Assembly: GCA_944989445.1 (NCBI GenBank)
Contig: CALYLW010000569.1
Coordinates: 5,001-69,000 of the forward strand
Source of the DNA: Ampullaceana balthica
Taxonomy: Eukaryota > Mollusca > Gastropoda > Lymnaeidae
DNA: 64,000 nt
Reading direction: 5' to 3'
The position numbers and the translations under genes were made by a program. Positions 1 to 10,770 of this stretch are shown here, one piece after another (within the stretch, counting starts at the first letter, position 1; every line of letters starts with the position of its first letter). Below the pieces are notes generated by a model. It was not told where the DNA came from, ran no database searches, and saw nothing but the letters and a program-made list of their open reading frames with translations.

Positions 1-430
1 AACGAGAACAATGTGTGATTGTGGCTAGTCTAGCGCGCACTTACAATCGGACAACATCAACTATCTTAACAATTCTCAAGAACATAAAAAATGTCAAGAA
101 TGTCTACGAAAAGGTTACCACATATTTTCCTCAAATTTTGAAGCGTAAGCAAAAACAAATGTCTTTAGACAGTTTTCTAGTTAAAAACGTATATTTTAGG
201 GTTTTTTTTTCAAATCTAAATTTTGCATTCCAGGTAGTTACACTCTTTAATAAATCAAAAGTAATTTTATTTTAATAAATGTTAAAACAAATTTTTGAAA
301 AATTGATTATATTTTGAGCAAGGCACGCATTATCGTATTTTACTTTGATTTGTATGGGAAAAATTGTTTCATTTAATGAGTGTTTAGCTTAACGTGTACG
401 ACTCTGGAAGGAATTATGCTCGTTATGAGA
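1..430 (+). mobile_element. pogo/Tigger-type DNA transposon remnant (right part)
   Basis: An open frame from 15 to 275 reads like a Tigger/jerky transposase with its middle deleted. A helix-turn-helix piece (TYNRTTSTILTILKN, as in CENP-B-type N-termini) runs straight into a C-terminal tail (KQKQMSLDSFLVK, cf. the L-x-L-x-x-F-tail of pogo transposases). The end near 385-430 (TTAACGTG... AATTATGCTCGTTATGAG) resembles Tigger termini. The left side is cut by the window edge. Transposition function is lost. Family assignment is from motif recall, not a search. Confidence 0.5.
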
Positions 431-690
431 GCTTCAACTGTGGTCGAGTGGCAGCGCGCTCGACTGGCGTTCCGATGGTCACGGTAAAGGCAAGGATTTG
501 TTCCCGGAGCCTAGGGCGTCCCTGAGTCACCCAGCTCCGAATGGGTACCTAACTCTAGTTAGGCGGCTGGGTAATGCATGGAACACACAAAGCCGTGGCC
601 TGTGAACGCTGCATCACTTGCCAACAGATCATCTGTCATGATCTGTGGACGCAATTATCTTGTGCATAGAAGGAGCGTCTGTATAGATTA
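430..690 (+). repeat. tRNA-derived SINE, plus orientation
   Basis: A pol III box A-like motif (TGGTCGAGTGGCAGCGCGCT) lies near 442, followed by a degenerate box B region. Then comes a core (TCACCCAGCTCCGAATGGG near 526-544) that is shared, inverted, with the copy at 6070-6350. The shared head and core define one SINE family. Ends were not resolved to the base. Confidence 0.6.
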
Positions 691-1898
691 AATATATAGA
701 TATATTATGGCTGTTAACGATGTATTTAAAATTAATCGTTAACTTTTGAAACATTAATAGTATTAGCTAAGCATAAATTGTATATATTTTATAAAGTATA
801 TATAAATATATATATTTACATGTATATACCATAAAATATACACTTAACTAACTTTAATAGGCCAATTTAATGACATAATGATAATTGAATGATATTATTG
901 ATTATTAAGAGTTTTACTATTTACTTAAAGTCATTTACATTCAGTAAATAGTAAAGTTGAAATAAAGAATAGGCCCGCTGCAAAGAGTCAAGAAAGTATC
1001 TAACTATAAAAGACTATCAACTATAATTTAGTATTAAGTTTGATTTAGAATAAATGTACTAATACTACGTATCATTACTTTTAACAGTGACTTAACAGTG
1101 CTAAAAGTATTTCAGACATATACAGCGTAACTGGTCTTAAAAATGAGTAAAGGAAATTCCAATCTTTATATCCACTCAAATAATTGATAGAAGCACCGGA
1201 AGCCATATATATGATGACTGAATTATTTATTTTTTTAGAAAACTGTGACGTAAAACACGAAATTCCGGGGAACACCTTTAGCGAACAGTTCATTGTGCAG
1301 AAAAGTTTTTCCGTAAATTTTCGTTGTTAGCTCATTTTTAAAACTTTTTTGTTGCATGTAATTTCAATAATTGTCCGAATACGCGCACAGCATCAGCATT
1401 TAAAAATAAAAGAAGCGTGGCTGACCCCTTACGTTGAGGCCTTTGAGTAAATACGTGGATTCACCCCCTAGCGGCGGCCCTGAATGTATCTTTGGGGTGT
1501 TTAACCGACTAAACCATCATCCCAAATTTGCATATTATATTAGATATGAGACAATGTATATTTAATAAAACATGATTTCATTAGCTATGGACTGTAGTTC
1601 TTGGGTATCTTGTACGATTACCGAGATGATGGAGATGTATATGGTTTATGGAAAGTAAGATTATTTTTTTAAAACCAGAAATAATTTTTTAATGATACTT
1701 TTTAAAAAAAAATTATTGTCATTGAATAAAACTTACTGTAGAAGTACAAGTGATAAAAATAAAAGTGTATCGTTATAATAAAACATATAAATTATTGTAT
1801 TCATAAAGGACAATAAAAAAATAAAAAACTTCGTTAACAACATTCTGCTAATTTACAATAGTAATCACATATGCAAATAAACAGTTGATGTAAATTAC
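691..1898. other. Gene-poor AT-rich stretch with small repeat pieces
   Basis: It holds an inverted fragment of the small hAT family near 705-755 (GGCTGTTAACGAT followed by ATTAATCGTTAACTTTTG) and A/T-rich low-complexity sequence. A short stretch after a good acceptor-like tract near 1240-1310 (plus strand) is too short to call an exon. No convincing gene was seen. Confidence 0.4.
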
Positions 1899-2013
1899 TG
1901 TTTGAAAATTTGGAAATGTTTTTGAAAGGATTTGAAAATCAATAACATTTGAAAGCTTTTCATTTGTGGCGTTAACAGTTCCTCTAAATAAATAAAAGTC
2001 GATCACATGTCTG
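1899..2013 (-). pseudogene. Relic of an Ig-like exon, minus strand
   Basis: On the minus strand this piece closely matches the exon at 4930-5108 at base and protein level: both share RGTVNATN and a following FQI block. A donor-like GTAATT follows at 1898. The 5' side is cut off at 2014 by a repeat beginning CAGGGCCGGATTAAG. It encodes about 38 residues in frame but lacks the cysteine-bearing part of the exon, so it is probably a dead duplicate of a half-Ig-domain exon. Confidence 0.45.
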
Positions 2014-2100
2014 CAGGGCCGGATTAAGCCATCTTGGTGCCCGAGGCACAAACCCACATGGGTGCCCCCTTCTGTCCCGATCCCCCACTGACCGCTGGTA
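2014..2100 (+). repeat. Terminal fragment of a hAT-like element
   Basis: CAGGGCCGGATTAAGCC followed by GGTGCCC-rich sequence resembles terminal repeats of ZMYM1-type hAT elements. No matching opposite end was found nearby, although a related start (CAGGAGTGGATTAAG) appears at about 3976. Confidence 0.35.
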
Positions 2101-2149
2101 TGTTCAATATTAAGCAAACCAACTAACAAACAAAACAGTTGTTAACACA

Positions 2150-2329
2150 CAGGGGCGTCACAAGGAATTGCGGGAGGTGCGGGCCGCACCGGATGACACC
2201 AAAGGTTAAAATTCTGTATGCCTCGTTATTTGGCATTGGCATACTTGGAGGAGGTCTATGGGCTAAGTTGTGAGGGGGTGACGCCATTACCTACCGAACT
2301 GGATGACACCCACCCTAGTGACGCCGCTG
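2150..2329. mobile_element. 180-bp non-autonomous hAT MITE with 8-bp target duplication
   Basis: It begins CAGGGGCGTCAC and ends GTGACGCCGCTG, an imperfect terminal inverted repeat. The flanking 8-mers TTAACACA at 2142-2149 and 2330-2337 are identical, the hallmark of a hAT insertion. Its termini match those of the 3.1-kb element at 12321-15433, so it is probably a deletion derivative of the same family. It carries no coding capacity. Confidence 0.85.
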
Positions 2330-2509
2330 TTAACACATATGTCTGTACTAGTGTCACTCAAATAAAACCTACGATATTTTATTTCTGTATTAAAATTAAT
2401 ATTTCATTAATTGTGTCATAACAATAGACAAACATACTGTAACTTTTTTAATAGACGAGAAAGTCAGAGAAAGCAAACCTTTACATTTAAAAAATCTTTA
2501 TTCTAGATT

Positions 2510-3830
2510 TACATCTGGCAAAGTACGTCATCAAAGTTATTTTTGCGCAAAATATCGGTCTCAATCATCAGCAAAGATAAGGAATCAAGCCTTTATTATT
2601 TCATTATCGATCTACCATTAATACATTGGAAAAGCAAACTGGATGTTGTCTCTATTACTTTGTATAATTCTGCACGACTCAACGTGTTCTTTCAGATTTT
2701 CATGCACAAAACTTGTGGCGAATATATAAGTGTAACTTTTGTAGTTCGGTAAATAAATTATTGTTCAGATCTTCAGGATAAGCATTTATTAGTCCTATAT
2801 AACACTGAGATGTTTGTGGTACATCGACCAAACAAGAAAATCTAACTGCTATATCATTATATACCTATACTCATCTACCCATCTGTCTCAGTTTGTTAAA
2901 AATGGCGTAAAAAGCAAATATACGAAATTTGTCTGTGGCTTTCAGAGATACCTCAGGGCATCACCATCAATGACCACTGTCTTTCATGCGAGTGATCTAC
3001 TAGTGAAGAATACAAATTGGCACTCATTTTCAAGTTCACGTGCTCATTTTGTAGAGCTTGACTGAATCTGTGAAAATGTAACACTTCTTCCCAAAAGGCA
3101 AGCGTGAGAGCAAATTCTAATTCGTGTATCTTCTTTGCAATTTTTGTATGCTTCTCTAATGGTCTCCCCCTTCTGTGACAGGTCTAATTGTAAACACTCT
3201 AAGTTTTATATAATCTAATGATGTTACTTTAGAATAGCTTTAGTTCCAACAGCATATGCTTCCCATCTGGTATCGGAAGTGTGTTTACCAGCGTTCAATC
3301 CACAAAGCATCCTTTCAGAATCTTCCATCTGTTGGTTGAAGCTGAGAAAAAAGTATCTATCAATTGCACTGTATGGAAGAAGTTTATTGCCTCTAAACAA
3401 GAGTCAACGGCACTTCTGCCTACCAGATTTAGTGAATGGGTAGCACAGGGTATGTAGATAGAAAACTAATTTTCCACTAGAATTTTTTTCTGCATGCCCT
3501 AGTAATACCAAGACATATTAGCTGCGTTATCCGGGACTGACCTCTGCATTTCGCAAAATCAATATTGCAAACTTCACGTAAGTACTGCAACTCTTGCTTA
3601 TCCATACCTTCACCGGTGTGACTTTGCAGCTCCAAGAAAGTCAAAAAACGCTCAATGGGCTCTCCCTCTACCATATATCGAAGAACAACGCATAACTGAT
3701 CTTTAAGTGAAATATCAGGTATTGACAAGCTGAAATAACCGGAAGCCTTTACTTCATCTATAATTACTTGATGGACTTTTGGGGACATAATTTTAATCAG
3801 TTCTTCACATATAGTTTGGGATACATACGA
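2510..3830 (-). pseudogene. Decayed hAT transposase (ZMYM1/DUF4371 type)
   Basis: Read on the minus strand from about 3830 down, pieces in several frames follow the order of ZMYM1-type hAT transposases. The best open piece (3477-3788) contains DQLCVVLRYM, ERFLTFLELQSHTGE and DFAKCRGQS. Next, near 3250-3470, comes a block with PCATHSLNLVG and FFSASTNRW. The C-terminal dimerisation region with DSLSLLMIETDIL and FDDVL is near 2510-2600. Stops and frame changes separate the blocks, so it is not functional. The order of blocks makes the assignment good. The element ends are unclear. Confidence 0.7.
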
Positions 3831-3972
3831 AGGATTTCATTTTCCAGAATTTCCTTATTTCTAAATGTGTGATGCTAAAAAAGGATGAAACTGACTGACA
3901 AACTCCAACAACCCTAGAAAAATTCAATTTTGTAAAGATCCAAATTTTTCATTTGTCCATTTAAAGGCGATT

Positions 3973-4235
3973 TCAGGAGTGGATTAAGATTGCACTGGGC
4001 CCCTGGCTGCAATTCCACCTGGGGCCCTCTCCAGCCACTTTATTATACAATTATAAAAATAGGATTTGAGGATTTATAATTATAAAATACTTTGTGTACA
4101 TTTCAGGAAGTTTAATATTTCGTATTTATCAAACAAGGTTAATTTACTTGGGGTTTTGACAAAAAAGGTGGGCGCCGTAGGCGCCCTAAAGCCGGTGTAG
4201 GCGCCCTAGGCGCCCTACAACCCCTAGTTAGTATA
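3973..4235. repeat. GGCGCC-rich MITE-like fragments
   Basis: Two GC-rich pieces sit in AT-rich DNA: CAGGAGTGGATTAAG...GGGCCCCTGG near 3976-4035 and repeated GGCGCCCTA near 4168-4225. Both resemble termini of hAT-type elements seen elsewhere in the window (for example 35853-35893 and 36886-37048). They are fragments without clear ends. Confidence 0.35.
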
Positions 4236-4484
4236 TAAATATCAAGTTCGTTGTTTTCATTACACAATTCGTTTGTGCATTTTGTATGTTATTCCTATTC
4301 TGTATGTTTACATACGATGTTTGTTACAAAATAGGAAAAAGTCGATGATATAAAGTAGACCTTAAATAATTTTTTATACATTGTCAAATTTAAAACAAAA
4401 AAAATTTAATGAAATACGATGTTATATACATTATCTGCACTTGCTAAGTAACAAGCTTTTAACTCGTGTATATAAATAAAATGG

Positions 4485-4790
4485 AGAAAACCAAAATGAG
4501 TTTCTATCGAGCCTGCGTCATCAGTACGCTGCATGCTATATGGGAGTGAGACATGAACCACTTATTCATCCCATGAGCGCAAGCTAAATAACTTCCGCTT
4601 GAGGTGACTGCGTCGCATCTATGGCATTAAATGTCAGGACAAAGTGCCAAGTAGTGAGGTCCTGATGCGTGCCAATATCCGAAGCAATTTCTCAATCCTT
4701 AGTCAAAGACGCCTAAGATGGCTAGGACATGTAAAAAAACAATGAGCCCGGGTCATATCCCCATGACTCCGATTTAAAGATATCAACCTC
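4485..4790 (+). pseudogene. Non-LTR retrotransposon tail (C-terminal LINE fragment)
   Basis: The plus-strand translation contains the conserved LINE tail order: an RRIYGIKCQDKVPSSEVLMR-like block, then ANIRSNFSILSQRRLRWLGH, then a stop after VKK. This is the region after the RT domain in mollusc LINEs of the craniofacial-development-protein-2-like annotation type. Only about 300 bp survive and there are in-frame stops. A related but longer relic lies at 56998-58250. Confidence 0.6.
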
Positions 4791-4929
4791 CAAAAAATAT
4801 ACTGAGGGCTTACAAGTAGAGAACGTATCAGTCAATCTTTATCTAGAGTCTTTTAACGCGTGTTTATTCAGTTTAAACATGTAACTAAAATATTTATCAA
4901 TAAATTTTTTATCCAATTTATAAAACCAG

Positions 4930-5108
4930 AAGCACACAACCAGTTGCTCTATCTGAATGCTGTTGAATGTAATTCTACGTGCACCAAGGGTCTGAGACAT
5001 GGGATCGACGGCTGTGTACTTCGAGGAACTGTTAATGCCACAAATGGCAAAATTTCAAATTTCTTTGGTTTTCAAATACAGACATCGCCCTTAAGTATTT
5101 TTAAATAT
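4930..5108 (+). CDS. Candidate exon: first half of an Ig-like domain (second IgSF gene)
   Basis: This is an open exon-sized block with an acceptor-like AG after a T-rich tract at 4928-4929 and a strong donor GTAAGT at 5109. It starts in phase 1 and ends in phase 0, exactly like exon 3 of the main receptor gene (62743-62864). The protein has a C-x9-11-G-x-C pattern (STCTKGLRHGIDGCVL, compare [16 protein letters not shown] in exon 3) and an NAT glycosylation site. A diverged minus-strand copy lies at 1899-2013. Together with 7507-7626 it would make one split Ig-like domain. Whether this is a live gene or a relic cannot be told here. No first exon, TM exon or stop was found nearby. Confidence 0.5.
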
Positions 5109-6065
5109 GTAAGTCAATTCAATTATTCATTTATTCTTAAGACTTGTAGTTATTTATTAAAGATTAACACACGTTTTCCTCTTCCGGCTTTATTATAACA
5201 AATTTTACAATTTCGGAAATCGTAAATGCCATGCTGTCTGTAGCCTCATACCGCATACTACAAGCCCACCGAAGCTAACAATTGAAATAATAGTATTTTA
5301 ATATGTATGGTTTGATAGTTAAAATGTCAATAAATACTATTTAGCAAATAATAAGTTATAAAATGAATATGCTTTCTAGAAAATTGTCCAATGTTTCCTA
5401 ATAAGTAAAGAAAACCTTAAACCGAAGACAAATTAAGCATGTTTGTTCACCATTTTAATGTATTAAAATGCATTTTTGTTCAAACATGAAAATAAACGTG
5501 TTATTTTATAAGAATTGTTCTATTGGATATCCAACCACAATCCTACATTACAATGGAGAAAGAAATTAGAGAGTTTTGTTTTCTTTTTTTATTAGATGTT
5601 TTATCAAAAGTTTATTTTTATCAAATCAGAGTCGATTTTTTTTAAAAGAATGTTTTTCCAAATTCTTTTAGCGACGCTTTCCATAGAAATTTATAAAAAT
5701 AGACATATTACAAGAAAATCTCGTCGTGAAAAATACAAAAAAAAATTTTTTTATTAGGACAAAACACAACCATATTTTGGTCATGTCTATAAAAGACTAT
5801 AAAAACATAGAAATTCCGAAAATGACCAGGACTTAAAAATTATTTACACATTGGTGTATATATTGGGTTATGAAATATTTGCTGAATACACATTTCATTT
5901 AATTCAGCCTTTAACTACATCGTGTAGGTCGATTTGAATGAAAGAAATATATAAACATATTTTTATGAATAAATAAACAAAGGAAATATATTAATAATAA
6001 TTAAACTAATTTCAATATTCTTGGGAGAATTAAATATCATTAGAGAGACATTAAAAGAAATATTT
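5109..6065. other. AT-rich stretch, nothing recognised
   Basis: It would be intron if the exons at 4930-5108 and 7507-7626 belong to one gene. No coding, RNA or mobile-element signature was seen beyond A/T runs. Confidence 0.4.
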
Positions 6066-6069
6066 GAAA

Positions 6070-6350
6070 TTCCCTAACAGAGCATTCTGGTCAAGTGGCA
6101 AATGAAGCAGCGTTTACAAGTTTCTATAACCATTGAATATGGGAAATTGTGTAGTTTGCACAATGCCCTGACTCCTTTATTTCCCGAACCAATGCCAGGT
6201 ACCCAATCGGAGCTGGGTGAAATCAGGGAGACCCTTATCCACAAAAATAAGCCCCTGCCTTTGCAGAGATTCGAGCCAGCGACTCCCGCTACGCCCGCCA
6301 AGCGCGCTGCAGCTCGACCACCTTGCCCTCTGAGGGAGTTATGGAAGTTC
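6070..6350 (-). repeat. tRNA-derived SINE, minus orientation
   Basis: On the minus strand it has a box A-like TGGTCGAGCTGCAGCGCGCT, a box B-like GGCTCGAATCT about 45 nt later, and the core TCACCCAGCTCCGATTGGG shared with the SINE at 430-690. The spacing and order are typical of tRNA-headed SINEs. The 91-92-codon open frames on both strands here are incidental. Confidence 0.7.
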
Positions 6351-6504
6351 ATTTTTTGGCAGTTTGTTTATATTTAATTTGTATGCATCCCTATTTTTTG
6401 CTGGGTAAAATAATGTTTGTCCTACTTAACGTCATTTTAAAATTTTCTAGCAAATAATAGATAATTTTAAATAAAAAGTTCGTATGTTTGTGTTTGTTTA
6501 TTTG

Positions 6505-6506
<2 letters not shown>

Positions 6507-6545
<39 letters not shown>

Positions 6546-6551
6546 CTCTCT
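6507..6551. repeat. (TC)n microsatellite
   Basis: An uninterrupted CT dinucleotide run of about 45 bp with one G interruption near its end. Confidence 0.95.
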
Positions 6552-7506
6552 TATACTATTTAAATGTACCGACTTAATAACAATTTTAAAAAATATACAA
6601 GAAGACGTGCAAAGAAAACTTCTTCGTAAACTGAAGGATACACATTCATAAGTATAATGCTGAAGAAATGACATCAATATTTGTCAAATGTACTAGTCAT
6701 GAGTATAAAGTGAACGAATTTTTTAAAATAAGAATGCTTTGGAAAAAACACTCATTTTGCCTTAAAAATGGAAAGCATACGAAGGAGGATTTAAGCTACA
6801 TTTTGATCCTCGAAATATTTATTTATGAATAGAGCGAAAGAAAATGTAAGAATATCTAGCATACGATGATGAGTATCATTATTACTGCAAATAAATTGTT
6901 AGTACTTCGTGGCTCTAAACAAGATGCAACTATTGAACTTCATAGAAATTTTGAGATGTCTAAATAGGATCATGTGCTAAAGCATATATATTATGACATG
7001 AGAAGTGAACATATTTTCTAGTGAAAAAGAAAATTATTTGCATGAACTAATTAACAAGTTATCATATTTGAACACAAGGAATAATTTGTTTTTTTTAATC
7101 AAGAGTAAAAAACTATAACTTGACATTTTTACAGATTAAAAAAAAACCCTGATATTCTGAAGTTCTATCTGTCATCGTCATTTTACTAACGTAGAATATT
7201 TTAATAAGAAGATAAATATCGGCCGTAAAAAGTGTGTCTGTTTGTGAGTTGACACTATGAGCTTATCGCACAGAGTGGCACCAACCCCAACTACGTCATA
7301 ATGCTTTCATCTGTCTTCTTGGCTTTTTTCTTGAAAATATGGTTAATGCTTCAATTTCTACTGGCATAATATCAATTCTAAATTTACTCTTTTGAAATGT
7401 ATTTCCCCCCAGTCAAATTTCTTTACCTAAACCTTATGCTATAAAATAACATTTAGAACATTCAAAGGCTATTAAATACCATCATTTTGTTTTTTCAGAT
7501 CTGCTC
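6552..7506. other. AT-rich stretch, nothing recognised
   Basis: Probable intron or intergenic DNA upstream of the exon at 7507. The last 40 bp form a T-rich tract ending TTTTTTCAG (7498), followed by a second AG at 7506. Confidence 0.4.
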
Positions 7507-7626
7507 AGCTGGCTTGTCTTCTTGTAGTGGACAACTCCCTAGCGCCTTCTTCAACACACAACTTCACATTTTCGTATTCTGTTTGTGGAGAAGCAGTAAA
7601 CTCAACAACTTGCCAAGTCACTACAG
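7507..7626 (+). CDS. Candidate exon: second half of an Ig-like domain (second IgSF gene)
   Basis: The block is open in phase 0 after the AG at 7505-7506 and ends in phase 1 before the donor GTATAT at 7627. These are the same phases as exon 4 of the main receptor (53931-54150). The encoded residues LACLLVVDNSLAPSSTHNF follow the same C-x-x-x-V...L-x-P-x pattern as the exon 4 block beginning at SCTFTVS. Two potential N-glycosylation sites are present. An alternative acceptor at 7498 would add eight bases and shift the phase. I favour 7507 because it keeps the phase of the paralogous exon. It pairs with 4930-5108 across a 2.4-kb intron. Confidence 0.5.
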
Positions 7627-8010
7627 GTATATTAATTTTGAAAAAAAAATGCGTTTATAACTTGTAGCCTATTATAACAAATAGTAACAGTGCTTGAAAT
7701 ACTAAACGAAATAGAAGAGTTGTCGGAATTTGATTATTTGTCAATAAAAAAAAAGTTTATTAGCAATTACTATTCACCGATGGTTCAACTAGATTTTTTT
7801 TTATTATTATCTCTATTCTTCTCTTTTTGTGAGTTAAGCTTGACTTATGAGCATTCTAGTGTTTCTGAAAAATAATTATGTGGAATTATTTAACATTAAA
7901 AATTGTTTTTGTTATTTTTCTTTCAACAGTAGTTAATCGCTTTTTTTCATTTAGAAAAAAAAATAATCAAATTCTGTAAATATGATGATAGTTTGATGAT
8001 TTATTAGATA
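7627..8010. other. AT-rich stretch, nothing recognised
   Basis: No feature was seen. The 61-codon open frame at 7690-7875 has low-complexity composition and no family resemblance. Confidence 0.4.
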
Positions 8011-9306
8011 CTAGCAGACCCGTCGTGCGTTGCACACGATCTCAGTAAAAATGAATAAATTTAAAGAAACCAATGAGTGTTATGTTTAAAAACAATTATG
8101 CAGAAACCTTCGCGGAAGAGTGGAAAAAATTCCAAGTTTCATAGCAAACGGATAAATAAATTAATAATTAAATAGCGTACAAAAGAAGGAACGATATTAA
8201 GGGCCCCGGCCCAAAAATGAGTGATAATATAGTTTTTTTTATTGCCATTGTACTCAAGCTATATTCCTCAATATCGTGTAAAATTGAAATAGGGAATACA
8301 ATTATTAAAGTTCAGTAAAAAGACATTTGGGGCCCCCAGCTCCGAGGGAATGGACATTAGGAGTTCAGTGCACTATAGTAATATAGGCTCTTAAGTTTTT
8401 ATATACTAAGTTTGGTCAAAATCCAGTTATTTTCTTATTATCTAACGCTTAAACTACTTTTTATATAGCTAATATAGGGGGAAAATGACATTAAGGGGCC
8501 CCCGGCCCATTCGGTGCAAGAGGTCAACTTCAAAATCCTGTTCATTTTAATTCAGTTTTATTGTGGATATATTTCTCAAGATCTTTAAAAATTGAATAGG
8601 AAAAATATCTTAAACATATACGAAAAAAAGACATTTGGGGCCCCCGGCCCACGAAGATATTGACATTAGAAGTTCAGTGACCCTATAGTATTTTAATATG
8701 GGCTACCAAGTTTTTGTATACAAAGTTTGGTGAAGATCTATTCTTTACTAAGTAGCAAACGCATAAACTAATATTTATATAGCTCATATAAGCAAAAAAC
8801 AAATTAAGGGCCCCGGGGCCCATTCAGGGCAAGATATGAAGTTCAGAAACCTGTTCATTTCAATATGGATAATAGTGGATACATTTACTCATTATTTGTC
8901 AAGTTTTTGTAATAATTGAATTGAGGAATAAAATCTTAAAAGTTTAATAAAAAGGTATTTTGGGCCACCAGCCCCGAAGGAGTGGCCATTAGGAGTCAAT
9001 TGCCCTATAGTATTATAATATGGGCTACCAAGTTTTTGTATACAAAGTTTGGTTAAGATCTATTCATTTACTCAGTAGATAACGCTTAAACTAATTTTAT
9101 ATAGCTCGTATAAGCAAAATATGACATTATGGCCCCCCGGCGCCCCATGAGTGTTAAATTTTGAAAAAAAGTAGCCAGTTACCATCCCGGGAGCATACTC
9201 AACAGTCTCGAAAAGTTTCATGACGATCGGTAAATGGTTTAGTCAGCTATAAAGGACATGCACACACACACAGAGACATACTTTGACTTTTAGATAGATA
9301 GATATA
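8011..9306 (+). repeat. GGCCCC-rich interspersed repeat, tandem copy 1
   Basis: It starts CTAGCAGACCCGTCGTGCGT and ends with a C-A rich tail and ACTTTGACTTTTAGATAGATA. Internally it has about four diverged subunits of roughly 315 bp, each with a GGGCCCC block and a TATATAGCT(C/A)ATATA motif (compare 8455, 8768 and 9090). There is no coding capacity. The next copy begins at 9307 with the same start. Confidence 0.75.
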
Positions 9307-10770
9307 CTAGTAGACCCGTCGTGCGTTGCAACGATCAAAGTAAAAAGGAATAAATTTAAAGAAACCAATGAGTGGTATGTTTAAAAATAATTATGAAGAA
9401 ATCTTCGTGGAAGTGTGAAAAAAAAATCCAAGTTTCATAGCAAACGGATAAATAAATTAATAATTAAATAGCGTACAAAAGAAGAAACGATATTAAGGGC
9501 CCCGGCCCCAAAATGAGTGATATTATAGTTTTTTTTATTGCCATTGTACTCATTTCTTAAACGTTTAAGATTTTATTCACTATTCAGTAATTAACAATCT
9601 TGACAAATAATGACACTTGTATCCATTATTATACAAATTGAAATTAACAGGTGTTTTGAACTTTATATCTTGCCCAGAATGGGCCCTGGGGCCCTTTATG
9701 TTGTTTTTATCTATTGTACTCAATATATATTCCTCAATATCGTGTAAAATTGAATAGGGAATACAATGATTAAAGTTCAGTAAAAAGACTTTTTCGAAGG
9801 AATGAAAATTTAAGAGTTCAGTGCCCTTTAGTAATATAGGCTCTTAAGTTTTTATATTCTAAGTTTTGTCAAAATCCAGTTTTTTTCTCAATATCTAACT
9901 CTTAAACTACTTTTTATATACCTACAATAGGGGGAAAATAGCATTAAGGGGCCCTGGCCCATTCGGTGCAAGAGGTCAATTTCAAAAACCTGTTCATTTT
10001 AGTTCATTTTTATTGTGGCTATATTTCTCAAGCTCTTTAAAAAGTAAATAGGAAAAATATCTTAAACATATACGAAAAAAGATATTTGGGGCCCCGTCCA
10101 CGAAGATATTGGCATTAGAAGTGCAGTGTCTATAGAATTTTAATATAGGCTACCAAGTTTTTGTGTGCAAAGTGTGGTGAAGATCTATTCATTTACTAAG
10201 TAGCTAACGTAGAAACTATTTTTTATATAGCTCATATAAGATAAAAACGACATTAAGGGTCCCAGGGCCCATTCTGGGCAAGATATAAAGTTCAAAACAT
10301 CTGTTCATTTCAATTAGTATAATAATTGATACATGTGTCATAATTTGTCAAGATTGTTAATGACTGAATGGTGAATAAAATCTTAAACGCTTAAAAAATG
10401 TGAATTTTTGGGCCCCCAGCCCCAAAGGAATGAATATTAGCAGTTTAGTGCCCTATAGTATTTTAATATTGGCTATCAAGTTGTCATATACACATTTTGG
10501 TTAAGATCCAATAATTTACACAGTAGCTAAAGCTTAAACTAATTTTATATAGCTCGTATAAGCAAAACATGACGATATGGGCCCCCGGCGCCCCATGAGT
10601 GTTAAATTTTGAAAAAAGTGATAGTTACCATCCCGGGAGCATACTCAACAGTCTTGAAAAGTTTCATGACGATCGGGTGAATGGTTTAGACAGCTATAAA
10701 GGACATTCATACACACACAAACATATTTAAATATTTATATATATATATATATATATATACTTGAAAAATA
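9307..10770 (+). repeat. GGCCCC-rich interspersed repeat, tandem copy 2
   Basis: This is a second copy of the 8011 repeat in the same orientation, starting CTAGTAGACCCGTCGTGCGT and ending in a CA-rich tail and a TA run at about 10736-10760. It has the same internal subunit order. A roughly 150-bp stretch near 9560-9710 is extra relative to copy 1. Confidence 0.7.

Noticed and set aside
430..690. Functional tRNA gene
   Set aside because: Box A is good, but box B is degenerate and no cloverleaf can be folded. The shared core with 6070-6350 shows a SINE.
1240..1310. Possible short exon after TTATTTATTTTTTTAG (plus strand)
   Set aside because: The open stretch is only about 70 bp, has no convincing donor and no clear similarity to the Ig exons.
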